Source of the DNA: Deltaproteobacteria bacterium
GTDB taxonomy: Bacteria; Desulfobacterota; Binatia; Binatales; Binataceae
Direction: 5' to 3'
Length of the DNA stretch: 35,130 bases
NCBI GenBank assembly: GCA_003161515.1
Contig: PMOH01000323.1
Span: 1-35,130 of the forward strand
Shown here piece by piece: positions 26,966 through 34,918 of this stretch. Position 1 is the first letter of the stretch. Each line of letters starts with the position of its first letter. Made by a program: the position numbers and the translations under genes. Below the pieces are notes generated by a model. That model was not told the origin of the DNA, ran no database searches, and worked only from the letters and a program-made list of their open reading frames with translations.

Positions 26966-27742
26966 ATGAAACGGAAGCTATCAGCAGTAGTGTTTTTTGC
27001 GGCGGCGGCGATGCTCGCGTGCGCCGCATCGGCGGGCGCGGTGGACGGCACCATCGAGATCAACCAGGCGAAGGTGCTGGCGGGGAGCGGGTTTCCCTAC
27101 TTTATCACCAGCAGCGGAAGCTACCGCCTTACCGGCAATCTCACAGTTTCGGCGGCTTTCGACGCAATCGATGTGACAGCGAACAACGTCACCATCGATT
27201 TGAACGGGTTCTCGATTGTCGGAGCCGGCGGTGGTTTCGGAATTAATGCGTCAGGAAATAACGACGTTACGGTGGAAAACGGGGCGGTCACCGGATTCAC
27301 CAATGGTGTTGACGTGGGAACCTCCGGCATCGTCAGAAACGTGCACGCCGATGGGAACACAGGTGGCATCTTTGGAGGGAACAACACCGTGATCGAAGGT
27401 TGCACGGCAAACAGCTCTACTACATTCAACGGAATAACCTGCGCCGCGGGGTGTGCGATCTCGGGCAATACGGCCAACGGCAATGCTGGCGTCGGCATTA
27501 ATTCCGGCAACGGGTCCGTGATTTCCGGCAATACTGCGTTCCACAACACCAGCAACGCGGGTATCAACTGCTTCGGGAGCGGATGTCTGATCACCGGCAA
27601 TACTGCTTTCAACAACAGCATTGGCATCGCCGCAAGTGATGGAACTACTGGCTACGCAGGGAATGTGCTGGACCAAACCACGAACGTCGGGGGGGGGACC
27701 AACCTCGGCCACAATCTCTGTAGCGGAACCATCTGTCCGTAG
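26966..27742 (+). CDS. Secreted right-handed beta-helix protein
   Basis: A 258-residue exported protein. The ATG at 26966 has AGGGAGGGA just upstream; an alternative frame start ten codons earlier is less likely. A signal peptide (about 1-27, ending in ASAGA-VDG) precedes repeated Gly/Asn-rich coils such as NNVTIDLNGFSIVG, NNDVTVENGAVTGF, GNTANGNAGVGINSGN and GNTAFNNSIGIA, which fit a parallel beta-helix (NosD- or pectate-lyase-like; Pbl1 repeats). Several Cys pairs (GITCAAGCAIS, GINCFGSGCLIT, NLCSGTIC) could form disulfides, in keeping with export. No catalytic residues for a lyase are evident. It lies upstream of a second secreted protein and the GH30 enzyme, suggesting a surface/polysaccharide function. 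Confidence 0.85.
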   Translation: MKRKLSAVVFFAAAAMLACAASAGAVDGTIEINQAKVLAGSGFPYFITSSGSYRLTGNLTVSAAFDAIDVTANNVTIDLNGFSIVGAGGGFGINASGNNDVTVENGAVTGFTNGVDVGTSGIVRNVHADGNTGGIFGGNNTVIEGCTANSSTTFNGITCAAGCAISGNTANGNAGVGINSGNGSVISGNTAFHNTSNAGINCFGSGCLITGNTAFNNSIGIAASDGTTGYAGNVLDQTTNVGGGTNLGHNLCSGTICP

Positions 27743-27824
27743 CGGAACCACTTGCTGAGGCTTGCGAAGGCGCGAAGTGCTCTCCTATCGAAAAGTTCGA
27801 CACCCGGCATCGCTTGGCGGCCAT

Positions 27825-29258
27825 ATGCGGTTTGTCGCGAGCAACCTCGCGATGCTGGTGGCGGCGATCTTGATAACCGTCGCGCCCGCTGCGGCGCAGA
27901 CCGCTTTGAGCATGATCTGCGTCTCGCCCGACATCACCGTGGCTCTAACCAGCGGAACCATCACGCCCCAAATGGTGCAATGCTACTCATTTCCGTCTGG
28001 CACGGCGGCGATCAACTTTGTCGGAATCCCGGCGGGGGTTAACGTCACCGGATATTTTCCTGAGAGCGCTTCGCAGATCCTGCTGACGATCGATACCACG
28101 TACGCACTGCCGACGGACGGCAGCGGAGATACAGTGACTGTGACTCCGCGCGACGTCGCTTCGTATTCTCCGTCCACCGGCTTTTTCTCGTCGGCGCTCT
28201 TCTTCACGGGCGAGAGCTTCAGCATCCCCGACGGCGTTCGGATCGACGCGCTCGGAAAGAACTCGTTGGGACATCTGCTGCTCTCATTCGATGTGACTTT
28301 CAGTTTACCGAAGACGGGCGGGGGAATGCTGACAGTCAAACCGGCTGATATCGTGTCGTTTGACGGCGCCGGCTATTCGCTGGTTTTCGACAGCGCCGCA
28401 GCCGGCATCGCCGACGGAACGAACCTCGATGGCGCCACGATGCTGCCCAATGCCGATCTGTTGATAGCGTTCGATGAGTTCGGCTCGATCGGTGGGGTCA
28501 ACTTCGCGCCGGAAGAAGTGCTGGAGTTCAATCCTGGCGCCAGCAGTTGGGTGCTGTCCTTCGACGGAATCGTCCGCGACAATTGGCCCGACGGCAGTAT
28601 CATTCAGGGCGTCTATGCACAGGTGCCAGCGACCGCGACTTCAACTCCAACCGCGACCGCGACAGCCACTGCCTCCGCGACATCGACCGCGACCAGGACT
28701 GCAACGCCGACCGCAACTGCGACATCAACCGGCGGGACTCCTACTGCTACCTCAACAAAGACTGCTACACCGACGGCTACCAAGACGGCGACGGCTACAG
28801 CAACCGCGACATCAACCGGCGGGACTCCTACTGCGACCGCGACCGCAACTAGGACGGCGACGGCAACTGCGACGTCGACCGGCGGAACTGCGACTGCGAC
28901 GCCGACTGCCACGCCTACTCCGGTGCCGGTGACGCTCAAGATCAAACCGAAGTCGCTCAAGTTTTCGAAGACCACGGTTGGCACGACGAGCAAGCCGAAA
29001 AAGGTTAAGGTGTCGAATCCCAAAGGCAAGAAGAAGCATCCGGGGTTTCCGGTGTTGATCGAATTGATTTCCGATGCGGGTCCAGGAGTGTTCATGCAGA
29101 CGAACAACTGTCCCGCGAGTCTGTCGGCCGGCTCCTCTTGTTCAATCTCGGTGACGTTCACTCCGAGCGCAGCCACCAAGCAGACCGGAACGCTGACGAT
29201 TACCGACAACGGGAAGGGTGGTATGCAGAAGGTGCCGCTGAGCGGGACCGGGAAATAA
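27825..29258 (+). CDS. Secreted protein: three beta repeats, Thr/Ala/Pro linker, Hydin-like domain
   Basis: A 477-residue exported protein. The ATG at 27825 gives a clear signal peptide (about 1-25, VAPAAAQ); upstream codons in the frame are basic and not needed. Residues about 70-255 hold three similar units of about 60 residues, each with an LLLSFD/LLTID/LLIAFD strand, a VTVTPRDV / LTVKPADI / VNFAPEEV segment and an aromatic FD end. I do not know a family name for them. A Thr/Ala/Pro linker (about 266-366) contains three copies of ATSTGGT. The last 110 residues are a choice-of-anchor-D-type domain (IKPKSLKFSKTTVGTTSKPK ... NNCPASLSAGSSCSISVTF) closely like the one in the GH30 protein. Likely extracellular or surface-bound; converges on the second LuxR gene. 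Confidence 0.85.
   Translation: MRFVASNLAMLVAAILITVAPAAAQTALSMICVSPDITVALTSGTITPQMVQCYSFPSGTAAINFVGIPAGVNVTGYFPESASQILLTIDTTYALPTDGSGDTVTVTPRDVASYSPSTGFFSSALFFTGESFSIPDGVRIDALGKNSLGHLLLSFDVTFSLPKTGGGMLTVKPADIVSFDGAGYSLVFDSAAAGIADGTNLDGATMLPNADLLIAFDEFGSIGGVNFAPEEVLEFNPGASSWVLSFDGIVRDNWPDGSIIQGVYAQVPATATSTPTATATATASATSTATRTATPTATATSTGGTPTATSTKTATPTATKTATATATATSTGGTPTATATATRTATATATSTGGTATATPTATPTPVPVTLKIKPKSLKFSKTTVGTTSKPKKVKVSNPKGKKKHPGFPVLIELISDAGPGVFMQTNNCPASLSAGSSCSISVTFTPSAATKQTGTLTITDNGKGGMQKVPLSGTGK
28719..28834 (+). repeat. Exact 29-bp direct repeat in the linker
   Basis: Bases 28719-28747 recur identically at 28806-28834, 87 bases apart, encoding the ATSTGGTPTA unit of the linker; a third, diverged copy (GACGTCGACCGGCGG) begins near 28871. 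The identity at silent positions points to recent duplication or slippage within the linker. Confidence 0.8.
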
Positions 29259-29280
29259 GTTTATCGCGCTTCAGCCGCTC

Positions 29281-30366
29281 TTAAGAATCGCGCATTGCGG
29301 ACCATGCGATTGCGGCCGCGGCGGTGCGGGTTTCGACGCCGAGTTTCCGGTGGATGCGCTCAACATGCTTGTCCACGGTCTTTCGCGTGATCGACAAAAT
29401 CGCCGCCGTCTCGCGGCTGGTCTTGCCCTTCGCGATCCAAAACAACACTTCGGCTTCGCGCCGTGAGAGGCCCAGTTGGCGCAGCGATTCCGGAGAATCT
29501 TGTCCCACTTCGCGGCTCAGCAATAGCAGGACCTCGTCGGGCCGCCTCGTCGTGAGCATCCGGATGTTCAGGCGCGCCCCTTCTGATTCCACCGTCAACG
29601 GGGAGCACGGCCGGACACCTGATTGTTTGCCGTCCGCTGACGTTTGCCAAAAACGAACCCATCGCAGAAGGAGATCCGGCAGCTTGTGATTCGGTTCCAG
29701 ATCGTCGCGGAAGAAGCTCGACAACCATCGGATCGCGGAACTGCTCGCGTGTTTGATCGTCAGGTTATGAACGACCACGACCGCAGAATTTACCGCTTCT
29801 TCGAGCGCTTGTTCGCGGCACTCGAGTTCGCTCCGGACCGTAGTCATTGCCTCGGCGTTCGCGTATGCCTGCTGCAGATGTGGGCGCAACTGATTGAGCA
29901 GATCGCGCTCGTCTTCGGTGAAGTCCATCGTCTCTCGGCCGAAGGCCAGCGTCACGATATCGCCGGCCGCTGACACCTCGAATCCGCCCGTCATCAGGTA
30001 TTCGACTCGCGCCGGCCAATACACCACGTCGTAGAGCTCGAGCCGATGAAACTGCCGCTGCGAAAGAAGGTCCGACATCTTCAGCGCGCGCTGATCGGTA
30101 TTGCGGTTGTGCAGGACCATCGGATGGTGATGCATCAGACGCGCGAGGGTTTCGTCCGCGTCAGGAACGCGCGCCCCAAGGGAAGGGGTCGCGAAGCTCT
30201 CGAACCGACGGCGCGAAAAGTTGGTTTCATTGAAACCGCATGAATCCGCGCTAATCAGCCGCGGGAGCAGTCCAATCACATGCCTTGGGAAGCTGTCGAG
30301 CGTTTGCGCCGAATATAACTCCGGCAGCAGACGCGCCAACTTTTCGTATTGCACCCGTTCGGTCAT
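29281..30366 (-). CDS. LuxR-type transcriptional regulator, paralogue of the one at 15540
   Basis: A 361-residue regulator beginning with ATG (MTERVQYEK). The C-terminal HTH reads LGLSRREAEVLFWIAKGKTSRE, LSITRKTVDKHVERIHRKLGV, ETRTAAAA, nearly the same scheme as its paralogue. The N-terminal sensor part also aligns in outline (YSAQTLDSFPRHVIGLLPRLI with YEPRSLGAFSDHLLSSLRTLV; LELYDVVYW with TALYNDVYH), with an extended FTEDERDLLNQLRPHLQQAY helix before the middle domain. No receiver or autoinducer domain. It is divergent from the GH30 gene and converges with the three-repeat protein, 22 nt apart. Two TACG-N8-CGTA dyads lie just upstream of it. Most likely it controls the GH30 gene and itself. 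Confidence 0.88.
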   Translation of the reverse strand: MTERVQYEKLARLLPELYSAQTLDSFPRHVIGLLPRLISADSCGFNETNFSRRRFESFATPSLGARVPDADETLARLMHHHPMVLHNRNTDQRALKMSDLLSQRQFHRLELYDVVYWPARVEYLMTGGFEVSAAGDIVTLAFGRETMDFTEDERDLLNQLRPHLQQAYANAEAMTTVRSELECREQALEEAVNSAVVVVHNLTIKHASSSAIRWLSSFFRDDLEPNHKLPDLLLRWVRFWQTSADGKQSGVRPCSPLTVESEGARLNIRMLTTRRPDEVLLLLSREVGQDSPESLRQLGLSRREAEVLFWIAKGKTSRETAAILSITRKTVDKHVERIHRKLGVETRTAAAAIAWSAMRDS

Positions 30367-30373
30367 CGGTGGG

Positions 30374-30415
30374 TACGTACATTTCCGTATTGTCCAGCGT
30401 ACGTCAAATGCCGTA
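30374..30415. promoter_or_regulatory. Two tandem candidate operators TACG-N8-CGTA upstream of the GH30 gene
   Basis: Dyads at 30374-30389 and 30400-30415, 26 bp centre to centre (about two and a half helical turns). They begin 8 and 34 nt upstream of the LuxR start and lie 110-187 nt upstream of the GH30 start region. The second shares TACGTCAAA with the site at 15470-15485 read on the other strand. Position next to a regulator gene suggests autoregulation plus control of the divergent gene; inferred, not shown. Confidence 0.5.
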
Positions 30416-30524
30416 ATAGTAGGTCAATTGTGTCAATGATAACTTTTAGTATGAAAAATAGCGTTCAAGCTAATCGGCGTTCTTCCTGAGACTCAAAACT
30501 GGGTCGAACTGCCCGTTCTGTTCG

Positions 30525-32444
30525 ATGAGGGAGCGAATGAAGAGGTATTTAGGAAAATACATGACCATGGCGATTGTGCCAACTACGGCCCCAGCGCTGG
30601 TGAATTCCGCGATGGAGCGGTCTAGCAAGAAACCGGGCTTGTTTCTGACCCTCGTAGCGGCCCTCGTCCTATCATTTTCCGGATTTGGCAGTGCGCATGC
30701 GGAAACGGCAACGATCGACTGGACGAATGTTCACCAGATTATCGACGGCTTCGGCGCATCGGATACGTTCGCCGGCCCGCTCACATCGGCGAACCAGGCT
30801 TTCTTCTTTGGGACGGGGAGCGGACAGCTTGGTCTGTCCATACTGAGAACAGGAGTTCCAGACAACAGCGAGGTTGCCGGAAGCTGCACAACGGTTAGCG
30901 TAGGGTGTGCGGGTCCGTATGTCAGTGATATGAAGGCGGCCATTGCCAATGGAGCAATAATCTATAGCTCTCCCTGGACGCCGCCACCTGCCTACAAAAC
31001 AAACGGTCTCGGCACATGCACCAGCAGTGCTGGGTTGATAACTTCGGATTACGCTGCCTATGCAACCTGGCTTGCTAACTATGTCAAAAGTTTGCAAACG
31101 GAAGAGGGCATTACTCTCTACGCGTTATCGGTCCAGAATGAGCCAAACATATGCCTTAGCTACGATTCCGCTGTCTGGACGGCGGCCGAGATCGATACGT
31201 TCGTAGCGACCAACCTGGGTCCCACCTTTGCCGGGGATGGGCTGTCTACTCTCATCTACGTGCCAGAGGGCAGCGGCTACAACGAGATGAGTCTGGGTAG
31301 TACCTGCGCCACCGACTCGTCTTGCAACAAATACATCGGCGGCGTCGTTTGGCATGACTACGATGCCAACCTTGCCGGCTCAAACACAATTGCAGCGGAT
31401 ATTTACCCTGCCGACTGGCCTGAGGGAAAGAAATATTGGCAGACAGAAGCTTCTTGTGGCTCCGGTTTTGGGCCGAATTTTTGTCAATCGGGCTTTAACA
31501 CCGATATCACAGATGCGCTTGACTGGGCCGCAGTCATCGACCAGCGAATCGCCGTCGACGATGCAAATGCGTGGCTATACTGGTGGCTGGTCGGTCTGGA
31601 TAGCACCGATGACCAAGCGTTGGTGAACAGCAGTGGCACTATCGCAAAGCGGGCCTACATGCTGGGGCAGTACAGCAAATTTGTACGGCCGGGATATTCC
31701 CGGATAGATGCGACGCACCTTCCAGCAACAGGAGTTAGCGCCTCGGCCTACCAAAACACCGCCACTGGTTCTCTGGTCATCATCGCGACCAACTACAGTG
31801 GTTCTGACGTCTCCCAGGACTTCGCTGTAACCAACGCTCCCGCATTTTCGAGCGTGACTCCGTACACTACCTCTGCGAGTTTGAGTCTCGCCAAACAAGC
31901 GAATGTAGCGGTGTCATCGAATTCGTTTACCTATAAATTGCCGGCGGACAGCATCACGACACTTACCTCTTCGGCCTCCACGGGCGCCACTCCAACTCCG
32001 ACAGCAACCGCGACGCCTACTCCGACGGCAACCTCGACCGCTGCAACTCCAACTCCCACGGCGACGGCATCGGCAACTCCGACTGCCACGCCGACTCCTG
32101 TCGGGATGGTGTCGATCAAGCCAACTTCGGTGAATTTTGGAACGAAGACGGCCGTCGGAAAAACCAGCAAGCCAAAAACGGTTATCGTCAAAAATGATGG
32201 CAACAAAAATGGGGGGCTGGCCGTCACCATCGAGATGGAGAGCGCGTCCCCGTCGGTGTTCGCGGTGAAGTCGCAATGCAAGAAGACGCTCAGCCCGGGC
32301 AAGAGCTGCAAGGTGTCAGTGACCTTCAAGCCGGTGGATGATACGACGGCTGAGACTGGCAAGCTTATGATTTTCGACAACGCGAGTGGCTCGCCACAGT
32401 CAGTGCCGCTCTCCGGAACCGGAAAGGCCGCCAAGAAAAAATAG
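30525..32444 (+). CDS. Secreted glycoside hydrolase family 30 enzyme with Hydin-like domain
   Basis: Up to 639 residues. Several starts are possible: 30525, 30537, 30561 (AGGA 6 nt upstream) or 30612, the last giving the most typical signal peptide (LFLTLVAALVLSF ... SAHAE). The catalytic barrel has the GH30 marks: IIDGFGASDTFAG near the start, the acid/base E206 in SVQNEP and the nucleophile E308 in WQTEAS, followed by ANAWLYWWLVG. A beta-sandwich side domain follows (TGSLVIIATNYSGSD to about 485). Then comes a short Thr/Pro/Ala linker and one choice-of-anchor-D-type domain with a Lys-rich end. GH30 enzymes cut beta-linked polysaccharides such as glucuronoxylan, beta-1,6-glucan or glucosylceramide; which one cannot be told. 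Likely released to the medium or attached to the surface. Confidence 0.9.
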   Translation: MRERMKRYLGKYMTMAIVPTTAPALVNSAMERSSKKPGLFLTLVAALVLSFSGFGSAHAETATIDWTNVHQIIDGFGASDTFAGPLTSANQAFFFGTGSGQLGLSILRTGVPDNSEVAGSCTTVSVGCAGPYVSDMKAAIANGAIIYSSPWTPPPAYKTNGLGTCTSSAGLITSDYAAYATWLANYVKSLQTEEGITLYALSVQNEPNICLSYDSAVWTAAEIDTFVATNLGPTFAGDGLSTLIYVPEGSGYNEMSLGSTCATDSSCNKYIGGVVWHDYDANLAGSNTIAADIYPADWPEGKKYWQTEASCGSGFGPNFCQSGFNTDITDALDWAAVIDQRIAVDDANAWLYWWLVGLDSTDDQALVNSSGTIAKRAYMLGQYSKFVRPGYSRIDATHLPATGVSASAYQNTATGSLVIIATNYSGSDVSQDFAVTNAPAFSSVTPYTTSASLSLAKQANVAVSSNSFTYKLPADSITTLTSSASTGATPTPTATATPTPTATSTAATPTPTATASATPTATPTPVGMVSIKPTSVNFGTKTAVGKTSKPKTVIVKNDGNKNGGLAVTIEMESASPSVFAVKSQCKKTLSPGKSCKVSVTFKPVDDTTAETGKLMIFDNASGSPQSVPLSGTGKAAKKK

Positions 32445-32787
32445 AACGGCGCATAACGGCCCTCACGATGTGACCTTCACGGGACACTGGCTCATAGCCG
32501 CAACCTTCCAGATGACGAAACCGCCGGAGCGAATCAATCGCTCCGGCGGTTCAATTTTCTGCTCCCGAAGGACGCTCGCTTTTTTCTGCTGGGGCGTATA
32601 TTAGAAATCGCGATTCAATGACTCTTTTTTGTTGCAGAGGTCGGGCAAAATTAGGTAGCCTTACGCCGGATTTCGAGGCATCTCGCGAGCGCATCGTCGT
32701 AAGGATTTGATTTTTTCACGGTTTTTGCTGAGATTGCTGTGAGCGCCCTTTTTTCACGGCCGCTCCATGGAGTTTTGGTGGTAACGG
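32445..32787 (+). other. Intergenic region between GH30 and the cytochrome b operon
   Basis: 343 bases without a supported gene. The first part holds the GH30 terminator (32519-32551). The second part is AT-richer (GTATATTAG near 32587 and several T-runs) and should hold the promoter of the respiratory operon; no convincing pair of -35/-10 boxes could be fixed by eye. The last bases contain the ribosome site for the cytochrome b gene (GGTGGTAA). Confidence 0.5.
32519..32551 (+). terminator. Rho-independent-type terminator after GH30
   Basis: AACCGCCGGAGCGA (32519-32532) pairs perfectly with TCGCTCCGGCGGTT (32538-32551) around ATCAA, and is followed by CAATTTTC. A 14-bp GC-rich stem with a short T-run, 74 nt after the stop codon. 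Confidence 0.8.
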
Positions 32788-33561
32788 ATGGCTAAGTTTG
32801 ACTGGAACGAAACCAAACGCCAGATAACCGATTCGCAGGCCTGGCAATCGATCTTCAGGCACGGCTACGAGGACACCCCGCGCAACCGGATCCTGATGGT
32901 CTCCGGCAACGTGTGGCTGCATCTGCATCCGTCCAAAGTGCAGAAGCATACCGTCCGCCTGCGCTTCACCTGGTGCATGGGCGGCATCACGTTTCTGCTG
33001 TTCCTCGTGACCGTGATCACCGGCGTGTACCTGATGTTCTACTATCGGCCGACAGCGGAATACGCCTACGCCGATATGAAGTACCTCGAGTTCGACATGC
33101 CGTTCGGGATGTTGATGCGCAACATGCATCGATGGGCCGCGCACGGGATGGTGATCGCCGTGTGGCTGCACATGTTCCGCGTGTTCATGACCGGCTCATA
33201 CAAACCGCCGCGCGAGTTCAACTGGGTGGTCGGCGTGATCCTGCTGGTGCTGACGCTGTTGCTGTCGTTCACCGGATACCTGCTGCCGTGGGATCAACTT
33301 TCCATCTGGGCGGTGACGGTCGGATCGAACATGGCGCGCGCGACGCCGCTGCTTGGGCATGGCGGCCCGTTCCATGAAGTGCTCGGCGTGAATCCGGTGT
33401 ACGACGCGCGCGCATTTATTTTCGGCGGCGCAGAAATCGGACCGCATACGCTGCTGCGCTTCTACATCTTGCACTGCATATTTTTTCCGTTGATCGCGAG
33501 TATCTTCATGGCGGTGCATTTCTGGCGAATCCGCCGCGACGGCATGTCGGGGCCGCTCTAG
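32788..33561 (+). CDS. petB: Cytochrome b6-type subunit (N-terminal cytochrome b half)
   Basis: A 257-residue quinol-oxidising cytochrome b with four membrane helices. The haem ligands are H114 and H128 in the second helix (MHRWAAHG ... WLHMFRV) and H229 and H244 in the fourth (LHC ... VHF). The second pair is 14 residues apart, the b6 spacing, against 13 in most bc1. C63 in WCMGGIT aligns with Cys35 of chloroplast b6, which holds haem c-i. The start has GGTGGTAA upstream. The protein reads close to b6 throughout (YYRPTAEYAY, GSYKPPREFNWVVGV, RRDGMSGPL). It transfers electrons across the inner membrane together with the subunit-IV-like protein; a Rieske gene is not in view. Confidence 0.94.
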   Translation: MAKFDWNETKRQITDSQAWQSIFRHGYEDTPRNRILMVSGNVWLHLHPSKVQKHTVRLRFTWCMGGITFLLFLVTVITGVYLMFYYRPTAEYAYADMKYLEFDMPFGMLMRNMHRWAAHGMVIAVWLHMFRVFMTGSYKPPREFNWVVGVILLVLTLLLSFTGYLLPWDQLSIWAVTVGSNMARATPLLGHGGPFHEVLGVNPVYDARAFIFGGAEIGPHTLLRFYILHCIFFPLIASIFMAVHFWRIRRDGMSGPL

Positions 33562-33579
33562 GCAGGGGTCGAGGCGGAG

Positions 33580-33726
33580 ATGGGAGACGTATTTTCGTGG
33601 TTTTTGCACCAGGGAATTGTGCGCGTGCTGTCGGTGCCGATCGGCATGCTGCTCTTGCTATATCTGATGTACGTGCTGGCAGCGCCGGAACCGTGGAGCG
33701 ACGACGAGGACAAGGCGCCTCACTAA
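33580..33726 (+). CDS. 48-residue single-helix protein of the cytochrome b operon
   Basis: A short gene between petB and petD, with a good ribosome site (GAGGCGGAG) before its ATG. It encodes MGDVFSWFLHQGIVRV, then one membrane helix (SVPIGMLLLLYLMYVLAA) and an acidic tail (EPWSDDEDKAPH). It does not match PetG, PetL, PetM or PetN by sequence but has their size and layout, so it may be a small structural subunit of the complex. Located 18 nt after petB and 10 nt before petD. Confidence 0.72.
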   Translation: MGDVFSWFLHQGIVRVLSVPIGMLLLLYLMYVLAAPEPWSDDEDKAPH

Positions 33727-33736
33727 GGGATTAATC

Positions 33737-34639
33737 ATGGCAAGCCCTGAAGGTAACGAAGGCGGCATCGTGATGCGCGCAGCCGGTGCGGGCGCGGGAT
33801 CTGCGTCGCGGACTCCGCCGGCGGCCCCCGGCAAGCGTATCGAAGTCCCGATCAAAAAGGCGGGTGGCGGCGTCGAGGAGAAGCTGCACACCTGGCCGTT
33901 CCTGGTGCGCAACGAATTCCTGATGACGCTGCTGGTCATCATCGTATTGACGGTGTGGTCGCTGCTGCTCAACGCGCCGCTCGAGCAGCCGTCGAATCCG
34001 ACGCGCACGCCGAATCCGTCGAAAGCGCCGTGGTACTTCCTCGGCTTGCAGGAAATGCTCGTGTTCTTCGACCCGTGGTACGCCGGCGTCGTGCTGCCGA
34101 GCTTCATCATCGTCGGCCTGATGCTGATCCCGTATCTCGACATCAATCCGAAGGGCAACGGCTACTACACGCTGAAAGAACGATTTTTCGAGATCATGTC
34201 GTTCTTCATCGGCTTCCACATTTTGTGGGTCTCGTTCATCATCATCGGCACGTTTTTCCGCGGCCCCGGCTGGAACTGGTTCTGGCCCGGCCAGGTTTGG
34301 GATCCGCACCTGGTCGAGGCGCTGACCAACGTCGATCTGCCGTACATGTTCGGCTTCCGCGACTACCTGGCGTCGGCGCTCTTCGGATTGTTCCTGATAG
34401 GCGGCTACTTCGTGGTCGGCTACGCGGTCTTGTATTTCTGGATACGAGCGCGGCCCGCGGGCGATCCGTGGTCCGCGTTTCCCGGCGGCGGTCCCGAGAT
34501 TCTCGAGAAGTGGGGACCAGTGCGCTTCGGCATCACGGGATTTCTGCTGATCGCGATGGCCGGCGTGTTCATCAAGATGGCTTTGCGGCACGCGCTCAAC
34601 ATCAAGTACATCCTGGTTACGCCCTGGATTAACATCTGA
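33737..34639 (+). CDS. petD: Subunit IV-type cytochrome b C-terminal half
   Basis: A 300-residue membrane protein. A soluble Ala/Gly/Pro-rich N-terminal part (about 50 residues, GVEEKLHTWPFLVRNEFL at its end) is followed by several membrane helices: three as in PetD and additional ones in the second half (GFRDYLASALFGLFLIGGYFVV, ITGFLLIAMAGVFIKMAL). The quinol-site motif PEWY appears as A97-P98-W99-Y100 in KAPWYFLGLQEML, so the usual Glu is missing and a Glu sits seven residues later (LQE). Similar KAPWYFLG forms occur, as I recall, in low-potential menaquinol complexes. The middle segment (WNWFWPGQVWDPHLVEAL) looks lumen-facing. Part of one operon with petB. Confidence 0.9.
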   Translation: MASPEGNEGGIVMRAAGAGAGSASRTPPAAPGKRIEVPIKKAGGGVEEKLHTWPFLVRNEFLMTLLVIIVLTVWSLLLNAPLEQPSNPTRTPNPSKAPWYFLGLQEMLVFFDPWYAGVVLPSFIIVGLMLIPYLDINPKGNGYYTLKERFFEIMSFFIGFHILWVSFIIIGTFFRGPGWNWFWPGQVWDPHLVEALTNVDLPYMFGFRDYLASALFGLFLIGGYFVVGYAVLYFWIRARPAGDPWSAFPGGGPEILEKWGPVRFGITGFLLIAMAGVFIKMALRHALNIKYILVTPWINI

Positions 34640-34657
34640 CGTGGCCGCGACGACCCC

Positions 34658-34837
34658 GTGTTCATCCTCGCCAAAGTATTGCAGGCGCTCGGACTCGCCG
34701 ACGTCGGGTTCGCGCTTTACGTCGGCATCACGCAACCGCACGGGATGGGGCACGAATACGAATTCACCGGCATCGGCATCCTGGTTTTTCTGGCCGGTTA
34801 TATTATTGAGGGGCTGTGGGTTTCGCGCGGCGAATGA
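34658..34837 (+). CDS. 59-residue membrane protein of the cytochrome operon
   Basis: The frame opened by the petD stop is open to 34837; the first start codon in it is GTG at 34658, with no good ribosome site. The product has two hydrophobic parts, VFILAKVLQALGLADVGFAL and GIGILVFLAGYIIEGLW, separated by a polar TQPHGMGHEYEFT loop. It resembles no family I know. Its place in the operon and its composition support a real small subunit; alternatively it is a chance frame. Confidence 0.6.
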   Translation: MFILAKVLQALGLADVGFALYVGITQPHGMGHEYEFTGIGILVFLAGYIIEGLWVSRGE

Positions 34838-34918
34838 CTACTGACTATTCGAGTGACTATTCGACTGAGTATCTGGAAGGTGGCCGCGCGGCGGCGAGTT
34901 GAGGAATAGGTAGAGCAG

